DNA from: Oscillospiraceae bacterium
Lineage (GTDB): Bacteria > Bacillota_A > Clostridia > Oscillospirales > Oscillospiraceae
Direction: 5' to 3'
Assembly (NCBI GenBank): GCA_017456105.1
Contig: JAFTKA010000003.1
Coordinates: forward strand, 8,640 to 72,639
DNA length: 64,000 nucleotides
Position 1 is the stretch's first letter; every line of letters starts with the position of its first letter. The translations under genes were made by a program, and so were the position numbers. The notes below the pieces were generated by a model. That model was not told where the DNA came from and searched no databases. It saw only the letters and a list, made by a program, of their open reading frames with translations. This document shows positions 15,424-23,140 of the stretch, piece after piece.

Positions 15424-15882
15424 TTATCTTCTTTCCTGCAGGCTGCCTAAAATCTCCAGCAGCATACGGCAGTGCTCCTTTTCCTGGGCGGCCAATCTTG
15501 CAAAGATCGGGCCGTACTCCGGGTCGGCACTGCGGGCTTCGTACTGGGCAAGGCTCTGCATCTCCCGTCCGTAGCAACGCCTTAGCATTCTGTCCACCGG
15601 CTCTCTTTCCGGGGGCGTACTGCGGGCATTGGGGTGGGTGCCGGTCAGGAGCATATAAATTCCTTTCAGGCAGGCCATATGTGCCTGCTCCTCCTGATAG
15701 AGCTGATAGAGTAAATTGCTGGACTTGCCCTGGGTTCTTCTGGACAAAGACAAATAGGTGGCCGCGTCCGTCCATTCCTGGGCGATCAGGCTCAAAAGCT
15801 GCGCCGCATCGGGAGCAGGATCGGGAGCTTTTTGCACCCTCTGCCACACCCGTGCCGCCATTTTAGGATCGTATCCGTTCAT
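15424..15882 (-). CDS. ferritin-like (rubrerythrin-like) four-helix protein
   Basis: A 152-residue all-helical protein with carboxylate/His pairs typical of the ferritin-like fold: AQEWTDAATYL near residue 35, YQEEQAHMACLKG near residue 64, and AAQEKEHCRMLLE near residue 132. There is no rubredoxin domain. It probably binds a di-iron centre and may act on peroxide, by family analogy only. It diverges from lexA across about 120 bases. Downstream, at 15360-15405, is a short fragment of a common dispersed repeat. Confidence 0.7.
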   Translation of the reverse strand: MNGYDPKMAARVWQRVQKAPDPAPDAAQLLSLIAQEWTDAATYLSLSRRTQGKSSNLLYQLYQEEQAHMACLKGIYMLLTGTHPNARSTPPEREPVDRMLRRCYGREMQSLAQYEARSADPEYGPIFARLAAQEKEHCRMLLEILGSLQERR

Positions 15883-16001
15883 ATTACCACTCCTCTCTAA
15901 TACAGTATAATCCAGACTTTCTGCGAATTTTCAGGAAAAAGGACTTTTCTTTTTCAATCATTTGTGCTATTATAAAGAAAATTCCTCAGGAGGTCCCGTA
16001 T

Positions 16002-16580
16002 ATGGCACGGACTACCAACAAAGCACAACTGATTCTGGACTTTGTCAACGATTTCACCCGGGAGAACGGCTTCGCCCCCTCTGTCCGGGAGATCGGCCAG
16101 GCCGTAGGTCTCAGCTCCACCGCCTCGGTGAGCTATCATTTGCATCAAATGCAGGAAAAGGGGCTTCTGCTTGCTCCCGCTGGCAAGGGCCGCAAGCGTG
16201 CAGTGGTTACGGCACAGCGTCCCGGTCAGATCCCGGTGATCGGTGTGGTAACCGCAGGTATGCCCATTTTGGCGGTGGAAAACCAAGAGGGGACTATGGC
16301 CTGGGAGGGAGACCCCAAGTGCTTTGCCCTCCGTGTCCGGGGCGACAGCATGATAAACGCCGGCATTCTGGACGGAGATAAGGTGGTGGTCAGACCCCAG
16401 GCATCTGCCGATGACGGTCAGATCGTGGTGGCCCGGATCGGCGATGAGGCCACCGTAAAGCGTCTGTCCCGGAGAAACGGTCAGGTATGGCTGATGCCGG
16501 AAAACGATGCCTATGACCCCATCGATGGCTCGGAAGCGGAGCTGGTAGGTCTTGTGAAGGCCGTCGTGAGAGAGTACTAA
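16002..16580 (+). CDS. lexA: LexA SOS repressor
   Basis: A 192-residue repressor with an N-terminal winged helix (residues 5-65), the Ala85-Gly86 self-cleavage bond in VVTAGMP, and the catalytic Ser116 (RGDSM) / Lys153 (ATVKRL) dyad. RecA-stimulated cleavage would derepress DNA-damage genes. It is a single gene between the ferritin-like gene and a 50-bp repeat. I did not find a classical Bacillus-type GAAC-N4-GTTC box in its upstream region, so its operator here is unresolved. Confidence 0.95.
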   Translation: MARTTNKAQLILDFVNDFTRENGFAPSVREIGQAVGLSSTASVSYHLHQMQEKGLLLAPAGKGRKRAVVTAQRPGQIPVIGVVTAGMPILAVENQEGTMAWEGDPKCFALRVRGDSMINAGILDGDKVVVRPQASADDGQIVVARIGDEATVKRLSRRNGQVWLMPENDAYDPIDGSEAELVGLVKAVVREY

Positions 16581-16630
16581 GTAGGGAACGGATATATCCG
16601 TTCCGCGGAATGCATATATGCATTCCCTAC
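16581..16630. repeat. GTAGGG/CCCTAC double-palindrome repeat, copy 4 (inverted)
   Basis: Exact reverse complement of copies at 14231 and 26999; it starts on the base after the lexA stop codon. Confidence 0.95.
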
Positions 16631-16643
16631 GTACAATGTTTGA

Positions 16644-16675
16644 AAGATTCCCCTTTGCCAAAGGGGGATCTTTTC
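16644..16675 (+). terminator. terminator downstream of lexA
   Basis: Stem AAGATTCCCCTTT / AAAGGGGGATCTT with a short loop and TTTCTTT after it. Confidence 0.8.
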
Positions 16676-16686
16676 TTTAATTCCTC

Positions 16687-16715
16687 TTGTAAAAGTGGGA
16701 AATTTATGGTAAAGT
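16687..16715 (+). promoter_or_regulatory. promoter of prfC
   Basis: TTGTAA, 17-bp spacer, TAAAGT. Transcription would begin near 16722, giving a leader of about 90 bases that includes the small ORF at 16746. Confidence 0.6.
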
Positions 16716-16745
16716 GAATTGATTTTAATGCTTCAGGAGGCCCTT

Positions 16746-16769
16746 ATGCGTTTCCACGGACCCAAGTAG
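16746..16769 (+). CDS. seven-codon leader ORF upstream of prfC
   Basis: ATG CGT TTC CAC GGA CCC AAG TAG encodes MRFHGPK. A strong ribosome binding site AGGAGG ends five bases before the ATG, better placed than the site of prfC itself. It ends 42 bases before the prfC start and its stop codon lies inside an 8-bp stem. A leader peptide for translational control of release factor 3 is my inference; no homologue is known to me. Confidence 0.6.
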   Translation: MRFHGPK

Positions 16770-16807
16770 TTCCCTCGCATTTTTCATAAAACTACTTTTG
16801 GAGGGAA
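16764..16807 (+). promoter_or_regulatory. alternative stems between leader ORF and prfC
   Basis: Two pairings compete. Stem one joins AAGTAGTT (16764-16771, containing the leader stop) to AACTACTT (16790-16797), eight perfect pairs. Stem two joins TTCCCTC (16770-16776) to GAGGGAA (16801-16807), which covers the prfC ribosome binding site GGAGGG. A ribosome held at the leader stop codon would cover the 5' halves of both. Confidence 0.6.
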
Positions 16808-16811
16808 TATT

Positions 16812-18404
16812 ATGTCAACCTTAATAGAAGAAATCAGCCGCCGCCGGACTTTTGCCATCATCTCCCACCCCGACGCCGGTAAAACCACCCTGACGGAAAA
16901 ATTCCTGCTCTACGGCGGTGCCATCGCCCAGGCAGGCGTGGTCAAGGGCAAGAAAAACGCCCGTGCCGCCACCTCCGACTGGATGGAAATTGAAAAGCAG
17001 CGTGGTATCTCGGTTACCTCCTCTGTGATGCAGTTCCAGTACGAGGGCTTCTGCATCAACATTCTGGACACCCCGGGCCACCAGGACTTTTCCGAGGATA
17101 CCTACCGCACCCTGATGGCCGCCGACTCTGCGGTGATGGTCATTGACGGAGCAAAGGGCGTTGAGCCCCAGACCCGGAAGCTTTTCAAGGTCTGTGCCAT
17201 GCGGCATATCCCCATTTTTACCTTTATCAACAAGATGGACCGGGAGACCAAGGACCCCTTTGACCTGCTGGACGAGGTGGAGCGGGAGCTGGGCATCGAG
17301 ACCTACGCCATGAACTGGCCCATCGGCTCCGGCAAGGATTTTCAGGGTGTTTACGACCGGGAGAACAGCCAGCTTTTGTTCTTCTCCGGTGTGTCCGGCA
17401 AGAACAGAGCCGGCAAGCAGGCCATTGACCTTTATGATCCTCAGGTGGCTGTGCTTTTGGATTCGGAAACCAAGCATCAGCAGCTCATTGACGATGTGGA
17501 GCTTCTGTCTGCCGGACGGGAAATGGACTTTGAGGCGGTGCGAAACGGTCAGCTTTCTCCGGTGTTCTTCGGCTCTGCTCTGACCAATTTCGGCATTGAG
17601 CCTTTCCTGGAGGCTTTCCTGAAATTAACGCCCCCGCCCCTGTCCCGGGAGGCAGACTGCGGCAGGGTGGACGCCTTTAGTCCGGATTTTTCCGCTTTTG
17701 TCTTTAAGATCCAGGCCAATATGAATAAGGCCCACCGGGACCGGCTGGCCTTTATGCGGATCTGCTCCGGCAAATTCCAGAGAGAGTCCGAATACTACCA
17801 TATGCAGGGCGGCAAGAAGATGCGTCTTTCCCAGCCCCAGCAGCTGATGGCCGCGGACCGGGAGATCGTGGACGAGGCCTATGCAGGCGACGTGATCGGC
17901 GTGTTCGACCCGGGTATTTTCTCCATTGGCGATACCATCACCGTTCCCGGCAAGAAATTCCTCTACTCGGGAATCCCCACCTTTGCTCCGGAGCATTTCT
18001 GCCGGGTGTCCGCCAAGGACTCCATGAAGCGGAAGCAGTTTGTCAAGGGCACGGAGCAGATCGCCCAGGAAGGTGCAATCCAGATCTTCAAGGTGCCCAA
18101 CTCCGGTATGGAGGAGGTCATCGTGGGCGTTGTGGGTACGCTGCAGTTTGACGTGTTCCAGTACCGTATGAAGAACGAATACGGTGTTGATCTGCGAATG
18201 GATATGCTGCCTTACGAAGAAATCCGTCTCATCGACAGCTACCCCGGTGATCTTTCCGACCTGAACCTGACCACCGACGCGGAGCTTTTGGAGGACTACC
18301 GGGGCAGAAGCCTTTTGGTATTCTCAAGCTTTTGGGCCATCGACTTTATCTGCAAAAGAAATCCCGGTCTTACACTCAAAGAGATCGTGGTTGCGGAAGG
18401 ATAA
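16812..18404 (+). CDS. prfC: peptide chain release factor 3
   Basis: A 530-residue translational GTPase that removes RF1/RF2 from the ribosome after peptide release. G motifs: SHPDAGKTT (P-loop, residues 19-27), the switch region EKQRGISVTSSVM, DTPGHQDFSEDTYR, and NKMD. The SVTSSVMQF and GGAIAQAGVVKG segments separate it from EF-G. It is a single gene with its own promoter, the small leader ORF, and a strong terminator right after the stop. Confidence 0.96.
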   Translation: MSTLIEEISRRRTFAIISHPDAGKTTLTEKFLLYGGAIAQAGVVKGKKNARAATSDWMEIEKQRGISVTSSVMQFQYEGFCINILDTPGHQDFSEDTYRTLMAADSAVMVIDGAKGVEPQTRKLFKVCAMRHIPIFTFINKMDRETKDPFDLLDEVERELGIETYAMNWPIGSGKDFQGVYDRENSQLLFFSGVSGKNRAGKQAIDLYDPQVAVLLDSETKHQQLIDDVELLSAGREMDFEAVRNGQLSPVFFGSALTNFGIEPFLEAFLKLTPPPLSREADCGRVDAFSPDFSAFVFKIQANMNKAHRDRLAFMRICSGKFQRESEYYHMQGGKKMRLSQPQQLMAADREIVDEAYAGDVIGVFDPGIFSIGDTITVPGKKFLYSGIPTFAPEHFCRVSAKDSMKRKQFVKGTEQIAQEGAIQIFKVPNSGMEEVIVGVVGTLQFDVFQYRMKNEYGVDLRMDMLPYEEIRLIDSYPGDLSDLNLTTDAELLEDYRGRSLLVFSSFWAIDFICKRNPGLTLKEIVVAEG

Positions 18405-18409
18405 TAATT

Positions 18410-18441
18410 GCCCCGGCAGGATTTCCTGCCGGGGCCTCTTT
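18410..18441 (+). terminator. terminator of prfC
   Basis: Stem GCCCCGGCAGG / CCTGCCGGGGC with loop ATTT, followed by CTCTTTATT. Confidence 0.9.
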
Positions 18442-18535
18442 ATTCATTCTTCTTTCTTATTTATTCTTTATTCTTTAACTGACGCTTCGCATTGAAAGAA
18501 TAAAGAAAAAAGAATAGATAATAAATAATAAATTC
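18442..18535. repeat. A+T-rich imperfect inverted repeat, copy 1
   Basis: TCATTCTTCTTTCTTATTTA on the left pairs imperfectly with AATAGATAATAAATAATAAA on the right around a short variable centre. Nearly the same element lies at 23024-23124, again right after a CCCCGGCAGG-type terminator. Confidence 0.8.
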
Positions 18536-18539
18536 TGAT

Positions 18540-19532
18540 TTAATTTTCCGGTTTGGTAGACGGCAGGCGGCTGGTGCGGCGTCTGCGGCGACCGCTGGGA
18601 CGCCGTTCCTCCGGATCGGCCTTTTCCGCACGGCGGGCATAGGCCTCTGCCGCTTCGGAGGTGGCTTCGTAGGTCAGCCGGCTGACACGGATCAGCCCGT
18701 CCGGCTGCTCAGACAGCCGAATCCGGATCAGGAATTTTCCGTGCTCCGGACACTCCGCCAAATCCATATACCGATGACCCGGCTGGGCAAACCAGCGAGT
18801 TCCCTTCATTTTCTTTTCACAGTGGGGACACAGATTCTCCGCCCCGCCCATGGCCTCAATGGCGGCAGTCTTGTCCTGATAATCGTAAAACACCTTACGG
18901 CTGATACAACCGGGCAGCTCTGCTCCGTGGAAGCCGTTAACGTGATTTTTTAAGGCGGTTTCGTACTCCGTCGTACCCTTTTTCAGGTCCAGCTTGGCAC
19001 AGATGAGGGCCGTATGGTAGGCATCGCCCAGAGCATCGTGTGCCGGACGGGTGGCCTCGATCCCGAAGATCTCCATAGCCGTCTTCAGTGCCTTTTGGGC
19101 AGAAGAGCCGTCTGTCTGGGCGTTGAAGATCATCTGGGCATTGAACCAGCGGCTGACCCAATGCTCCGAAATGCCGTAAAGCTGCAGGTTCTCCCGCAGA
19201 ATGGCAATGTCGTCAAAGCCCCAGGTCAGGAAAATGGCATCTTCACCGCACCAGGTGCGGAAACGCTCCATGGCCTCATTCATGGGAACGCCCTCATCAC
19301 GAAGCCGGGACTCCTTAATGCCCGTGAGCTTGCTGACCCTGCGGTTCAGCCGGCGATAGTATTTGGGCTTGATCAGCACCTGGAATTCGTCCTTAACCTC
19401 CTGCTCCTCCGTCAGTCTTACCGCACCGATCTGAATGATCTCACCCCGGATCTGCACCGGAAGCACCTTCCGTGCCGAGGGAGAGCCGGGCCAGGGCTGA
19501 TTCCACTCCATATCCAAAACGATATAGTCCAT
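18540..19532 (-). CDS. DEDDh 3'-5' exonuclease (KapD/ERI-like) with C-terminal zinc finger
   Basis: A 330-residue protein. The exonuclease fold covers residues 1-195 with D7 and E9 (VLDMEW), a TWGFDD motif near 105, and the final HDALGDA motif near 165. Then comes a CPHC...CPEH zinc-binding region around 235-265 and a basic, Arg-rich tail. Enzymes of this group trim RNA or DNA 3' ends; the KapD label (kinase A pathway inhibitor) is an annotation tradition and not proof of role. It follows the sugar-binding lipoprotein gene by 20 bases and probably shares its message. Confidence 0.8.
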   Translation of the reverse strand: MDYIVLDMEWNQPWPGSPSARKVLPVQIRGEIIQIGAVRLTEEQEVKDEFQVLIKPKYYRRLNRRVSKLTGIKESRLRDEGVPMNEAMERFRTWCGEDAIFLTWGFDDIAILRENLQLYGISEHWVSRWFNAQMIFNAQTDGSSAQKALKTAMEIFGIEATRPAHDALGDAYHTALICAKLDLKKGTTEYETALKNHVNGFHGAELPGCISRKVFYDYQDKTAAIEAMGGAENLCPHCEKKMKGTRWFAQPGHRYMDLAECPEHGKFLIRIRLSEQPDGLIRVSRLTYEATSEAAEAYARRAEKADPEERRPSGRRRRRTSRLPSTKPEN

Positions 19533-19552
19533 GTTTCTGCTACCTCAAAAGT

Positions 19553-20518
19553 TTACTCTCCGTAGAAAATCGCCAGATTTTCCTTCGTAATGGCCTGATA
19601 GTCTGCGTAAAAACGCTTCTGGGCCTCTTCGCCGTCCAATAACGCCTTGGCGATCTTGGTGATCTGCTGGGCTCTGCCGCTTTCTGCTGAGATCACCGTG
19701 CCGATGCAAGTGCCGTTTTCGATCTGCTCCAGCACTTCCTCCGTACCGCCTACGCCTACGATGTAAATGTCCTCACCGGGAGTCCAGCCGCCGGCCAGCA
19801 CCGCCTGGATCGCACCCAGAGCCAGTGCATCGCTGTTACACAGCAAAACCTCCACGTCCTTGCCGTGCTGGGACAAAAGCTCCCGGGTAAGCTGCTTGCC
19901 GTTTTCCTTGGTGCCGTCGCTGACCCGGGTAGTCAGCAGGCTGCATTCCAGTTCGCCGTCCCGCAGAGCCTCATCGCAGTGCTTGGTGATCAGATCCGCT
20001 TCCGGGTCGCCCTCCGGGCCCCGGATAATGGCATAGGAGATCACTTCGTCGCCGTTAATGTCGCCGCTGTCCATGCTGTCCAGCAGGATCTGTCCCTGCA
20101 GGTAGCCCTGCCGGGTCTCGTCCACACCCACATAGAACAGCTTGTCCCAGCTGTCCAGCACCGCTTCCTCGGGCTCTTGGCCGATGAAAATGCCGGGAAT
20201 CTGAGCTTCCTTCAGAATTTCCGCAAGCTCGCCCGCATTTTCTACCGCCACCGGCTCTATAATGACCAGAGGATATTTCTGATAGGCAAGACTGCTCAGC
20301 TGGGTCTTTTGTGCGGTCTGGTCCTGATTGGCGTTCATGGGAATCCCCATATAACCGCAGTCCTCAAGGGCTGCCAGCAGAGCCTCCTGCCGGGGGCTTT
20401 CCGTATAGGAGGCAAACAAGACGCCCACCTTGACCTTATTTTTATTGCTATTTCCGCCGCAGCCGCTCAATATCAGAATGGCTGCCAAAAGAAAAAGAAG
20501 AATTTTTCTTGTCTTCAT
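19553..20518 (-). CDS. sugar-type substrate-binding lipoprotein
   Basis: A 321-residue lipoprotein: signal residues 5-18 and lipobox LSGC with Cys20. The rest is a type I periplasmic-binding fold of the ribose/galactose-binding group (VGVLFASYTESPRQEALLAAL at the start, VLLCNSDALALGAIQAVLAGG near 220). It begins at the ATG at 20518 with AAGGAG upstream; the longer frame is upstream promoter DNA. It has no permease or ATPase gene beside it, so it could be an orphan binding protein or a chemosensory one. It diverges from the isomerase/aldolase pair, which suggests a shared sugar. Confidence 0.85.
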   Translation of the reverse strand: MKTRKILLFLLAAILILSGCGGNSNKNKVKVGVLFASYTESPRQEALLAALEDCGYMGIPMNANQDQTAQKTQLSSLAYQKYPLVIIEPVAVENAGELAEILKEAQIPGIFIGQEPEEAVLDSWDKLFYVGVDETRQGYLQGQILLDSMDSGDINGDEVISYAIIRGPEGDPEADLITKHCDEALRDGELECSLLTTRVSDGTKENGKQLTRELLSQHGKDVEVLLCNSDALALGAIQAVLAGGWTPGEDIYIVGVGGTEEVLEQIENGTCIGTVISAESGRAQQITKIAKALLDGEEAQKRFYADYQAITKENLAIFYGE

Positions 20519-20578
20519 AGCTACTCCTTGCACCAAAATTTGCAATACCTCGTGTATCATAGCATATTTTTTAGCCTT

Positions 20579-20615
20579 ACACAAGTGTTGACAAAAAAAT
20601 CCTATGTGTTACAAT
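20579..20615 (+). promoter_or_regulatory. promoter and small palindrome of the isomerase-aldolase operon
   Basis: TTGACA (20588-20593), 16-bp spacer, TACAAT (20610-20615). A small palindrome ACACAAGTGT (20579-20588) touches the -35 box and could be part of an operator. Confidence 0.7.
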
Positions 20616-20677
20616 AATTATGTCTGAAAAGCACAATGTTTTTCATATGTGCCATCAAATATTTTAGGAGGAAATTT

Positions 20678-22069
20678 ATGAAACTTGCAGTTTTGGTTTC
20701 TAACCGCGGATTCTTCCCCGGAAGCGTCATCGCTTCTGCTCACGAAGAGATGAAAAAAGCTCTGGAAAACTGCGGTGTAGAGGCTCTGGAGCTTCCCCGC
20801 GAGGCCACCAAGTACGGTGCTGTTGAGACCACCGACGACGGCCTGATCTATGCTGATTTTCTGCGTCAGCACGAAGGTGAATACGACGGTCTGATCATCT
20901 GTCTGCCCAACTTTGGCGATGAGAACGGCATCAAGGCCGCCATCAAGGACGTCCGTGTTCCCATTCTTCTGCAGGCTTATCCCGATGAGCTGGGCAAGCT
21001 GGACTTTGCCAACCGTCGTGATGCCTTCTGCGGCAAGCTGGGTCTGTGTGCCGTGCTGAAGCAGATGAAGGTGAAGTTCGTTTCCGGTGAGCCCTTCGTA
21101 ATGCACCCCCTGAGTGCGGAGTTCACCAAGGAGCTGACTGACTTTATCGAGATCTGCCGTGTGGTTAAGGGTATGCGTCGGGTTCGCCTGGGCGTTATGG
21201 GTGCCCGTACCACCGCTTTCAAGAGCGTTCGTTTTGATGAGGGTGCTATGGAGTCCCTGGGCATCGACACCGAGACTCTGGACGAAACTCAGGTGTTTGC
21301 CAAGATCGATGCCATCTCTGATGACGATCCCCGTCTGGCCAAGTGGGAAAAGGAGCTGAAGGCCATTTCCAACACCTGCGACACCCCCGCCTATGCAATC
21401 CTCAACCAGTGCAAGCTGGGTGTGGCTCTGGAAGAGCTGTTCCAGGAAATGCATCTGGACGTAATGGCGATCCGCTGCTGGAGCGAGCTGCAGTACGAGT
21501 ACAAGATCGCTCCCTGTGCCGTTATGGGTATTCTGAACAAGCTGCAAAAGCCCATCGTCTGTGAGACCGACGCTTCCAACGGCCCTGCTATGCTGGCTCT
21601 GACCCTGGCTTCCGGCACTGGCGTTGGCTGTCTGGACGTGAACAACAACTACGGCAACGAGCTGGACAAGTGCATTATGTTCCACTGCGGTCCCATGCCC
21701 ATCGACCTGCTGGAAGGCCCCGGCCACATGGAAGAGCACAAGATGTTCACCAAGACTCAGGGCGAGAACTGCTCCTGGGGCGTTAACGTAGGCAAGATCA
21801 AGTCCGGCATCATCACCATCTGCGGTATGCGTACCGAGAACGGCCAGCTCCGCTACTTTGTTGAGAAGGGCGAGGTGGTTGACGTACCTGTGGACGAAGG
21901 CTTCTTCGGCACCTACGGTGTTGTGAAGATGGATAATCTGCAGACCAAGCTGCGTCATATGGCTGAGGAAGGCTTCCGCCATCACGTGCTGATCACCGCC
22001 GGCGACCATGTCAGAAGCGTAAACGAGGCCCTGTCCAAGTTCCTGGGCTACACCGAAATCAAACTGTAA
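20678..22069 (+). CDS. L-fucose/L-arabinose isomerase-family protein
   Basis: A 463-residue member of the fucose/arabinose isomerase superfamily (aldose to ketose, Mn2+-dependent in studied members). Visible: an N-terminal Rossmann-like region (LIICLPNFGDENG near 80), then RCWSELQYEYK near 268 and CETDASNGPAMLALTLASG near 305, which carry the expected Glu/Asp metal ligands, and a C-terminal HHVLITAGDH. The start is the ATG at 20678 after TAGGAGG. The aldolase gene follows by 12 bases. Codons resemble those of highly expressed genes such as serS. The sugar is not determinable; fucose, rare pentoses or sulfo-sugars are all possible. Confidence 0.82.
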   Translation: MKLAVLVSNRGFFPGSVIASAHEEMKKALENCGVEALELPREATKYGAVETTDDGLIYADFLRQHEGEYDGLIICLPNFGDENGIKAAIKDVRVPILLQAYPDELGKLDFANRRDAFCGKLGLCAVLKQMKVKFVSGEPFVMHPLSAEFTKELTDFIEICRVVKGMRRVRLGVMGARTTAFKSVRFDEGAMESLGIDTETLDETQVFAKIDAISDDDPRLAKWEKELKAISNTCDTPAYAILNQCKLGVALEELFQEMHLDVMAIRCWSELQYEYKIAPCAVMGILNKLQKPIVCETDASNGPAMLALTLASGTGVGCLDVNNNYGNELDKCIMFHCGPMPIDLLEGPGHMEEHKMFTKTQGENCSWGVNVGKIKSGIITICGMRTENGQLRYFVEKGEVVDVPVDEGFFGTYGVVKMDNLQTKLRHMAEEGFRHHVLITAGDHVRSVNEALSKFLGYTEIKL

Positions 22070-22081
22070 GAGGTACATACT

Positions 22082-22981
22082 ATGAATTCCAAAGAAATCG
22101 TTGCAAAAGCCAGAAGCCTGGGTAAGTGTATCCCTGCTTTCAATATCCCCCATATCCCCATGCTGAAGCCCGTGGCTGAGGCTATCCGTGATGAAAACAG
22201 CGTGGCTATGATCCAGGTTGCCCGTGTGGAATGGGAAAAGTTCTGCTCCGAGAGCCTGGAGCGTGTTGCCGAAGAGTACGCTAAGTACAAGGTAGAAGGC
22301 CACACCCTGCTGCACCTGGACCACATTCCCGTCATCGACGAGGACTATGTGAACGTTGACTATATGTCCTACATTCAGCGTGGTATCGACGCAGGCTTCC
22401 AGTCCGTCATGGTGGACGCCTCCCGTCTGAGCCTGGAGGACAATATCCGCTGCACCGCTGAGGCTGCCGCCCTGGCACACGCAGCCGGTATCCCCATCGA
22501 GGCTGAGCTGGGTGCTGTTATGGGCCACGAGAATACCGAAATGCCCCCCTACGACGAGATCTTCGCCTCCCGTATGGGCTTTACCAAGATCGACGAGGCC
22601 CAGCGTTTCATCGCTGAGAGCAAGTGCGACTGGCTGAGCGTTGCCGTGGGCAACATTCACGGTCAGGTGGCTGAAGCTGTCCGTAACCAGAAGAAGCCCG
22701 AGGCTAAGCTGGACGTAGAGCACATCGGCAATCTGCATCAGGCAACCGGTGCTCCTCTGGTTCTGCACGGTGGCTCCGGTGTCCGTCATGAGTACATTCT
22801 GGGTGCATTCCAGGCCGGTATCGCCAAGATGAACGTGGGTACTGAGATCCGTCAGACCTATGAGGCCGCTCTGGCTGAGCGTCCCGGCGACATTGAATAC
22901 GCCCGTGAGAAGCTGTACTGGAGAACCCGGAAGTACATTTCCGAGTACCTGTACAACACCGATCTGAAGAACGCTCTGTAA
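22082..22981 (+). CDS. class II ketose-bisphosphate aldolase
   Basis: A 299-residue zinc aldolase (FbaA/GatY superfamily). Zinc and substrate motifs: TLLHLDH near residue 75-81, EAELGAVMG near 140, GNIHG near 190, and LHGGSGV near 225. It would split a ketose 1-phosphate or 1,6-bisphosphate into two three-carbon pieces. Coupled to the isomerase gene just upstream and ended by a strong terminator; no sugar kinase is in the operon. Specificity for fructose, tagatose or another sugar is not readable. Confidence 0.87.
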   Translation: MNSKEIVAKARSLGKCIPAFNIPHIPMLKPVAEAIRDENSVAMIQVARVEWEKFCSESLERVAEEYAKYKVEGHTLLHLDHIPVIDEDYVNVDYMSYIQRGIDAGFQSVMVDASRLSLEDNIRCTAEAAALAHAAGIPIEAELGAVMGHENTEMPPYDEIFASRMGFTKIDEAQRFIAESKCDWLSVAVGNIHGQVAEAVRNQKKPEAKLDVEHIGNLHQATGAPLVLHGGSGVRHEYILGAFQAGIAKMNVGTEIRQTYEAALAERPGDIEYAREKLYWRTRKYISEYLYNTDLKNAL

Positions 22982-22994
22982 GATACATAAAGTT

Positions 22995-23023
22995 ACCCCG
23001 GCAGGATTTTCCTGCCGGGGTTT
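22995..23023 (+). terminator. terminator of the isomerase-aldolase operon
   Basis: Stem ACCCCGGCAGG / CCTGCCGGGGT with loop ATTTT and a short T run. Confidence 0.9.
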
Positions 23024-23124
23024 GCTTTATTCATTCTTCTTTCTTATTTATTCTTTATTCTTTCTCGGGCACACTATATCTTAAAGAATAAAGAATAATG
23101 AATAGATAATAAATAATAAATTTC
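23024..23124. repeat. A+T-rich imperfect inverted repeat, copy 2
   Basis: Same left and right arms as 18442-18535 with a different central dozen bases (CTCGGGCACACTATATC here). It fills the gap between the terminator and the rqcH stop. Confidence 0.8.
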
Positions 23125-23140
23125 TGCGATTCTTTTGCCC

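Noticed and set aside
20618..22789. Long open frame of 723 codons on the minus strand opposite the isomerase and aldolase genes
   Set aside because: It spans two genuine coding genes antisense, has no ribosome site or recognisable domain, and arises from the strong codon bias of the plus-strand genes.
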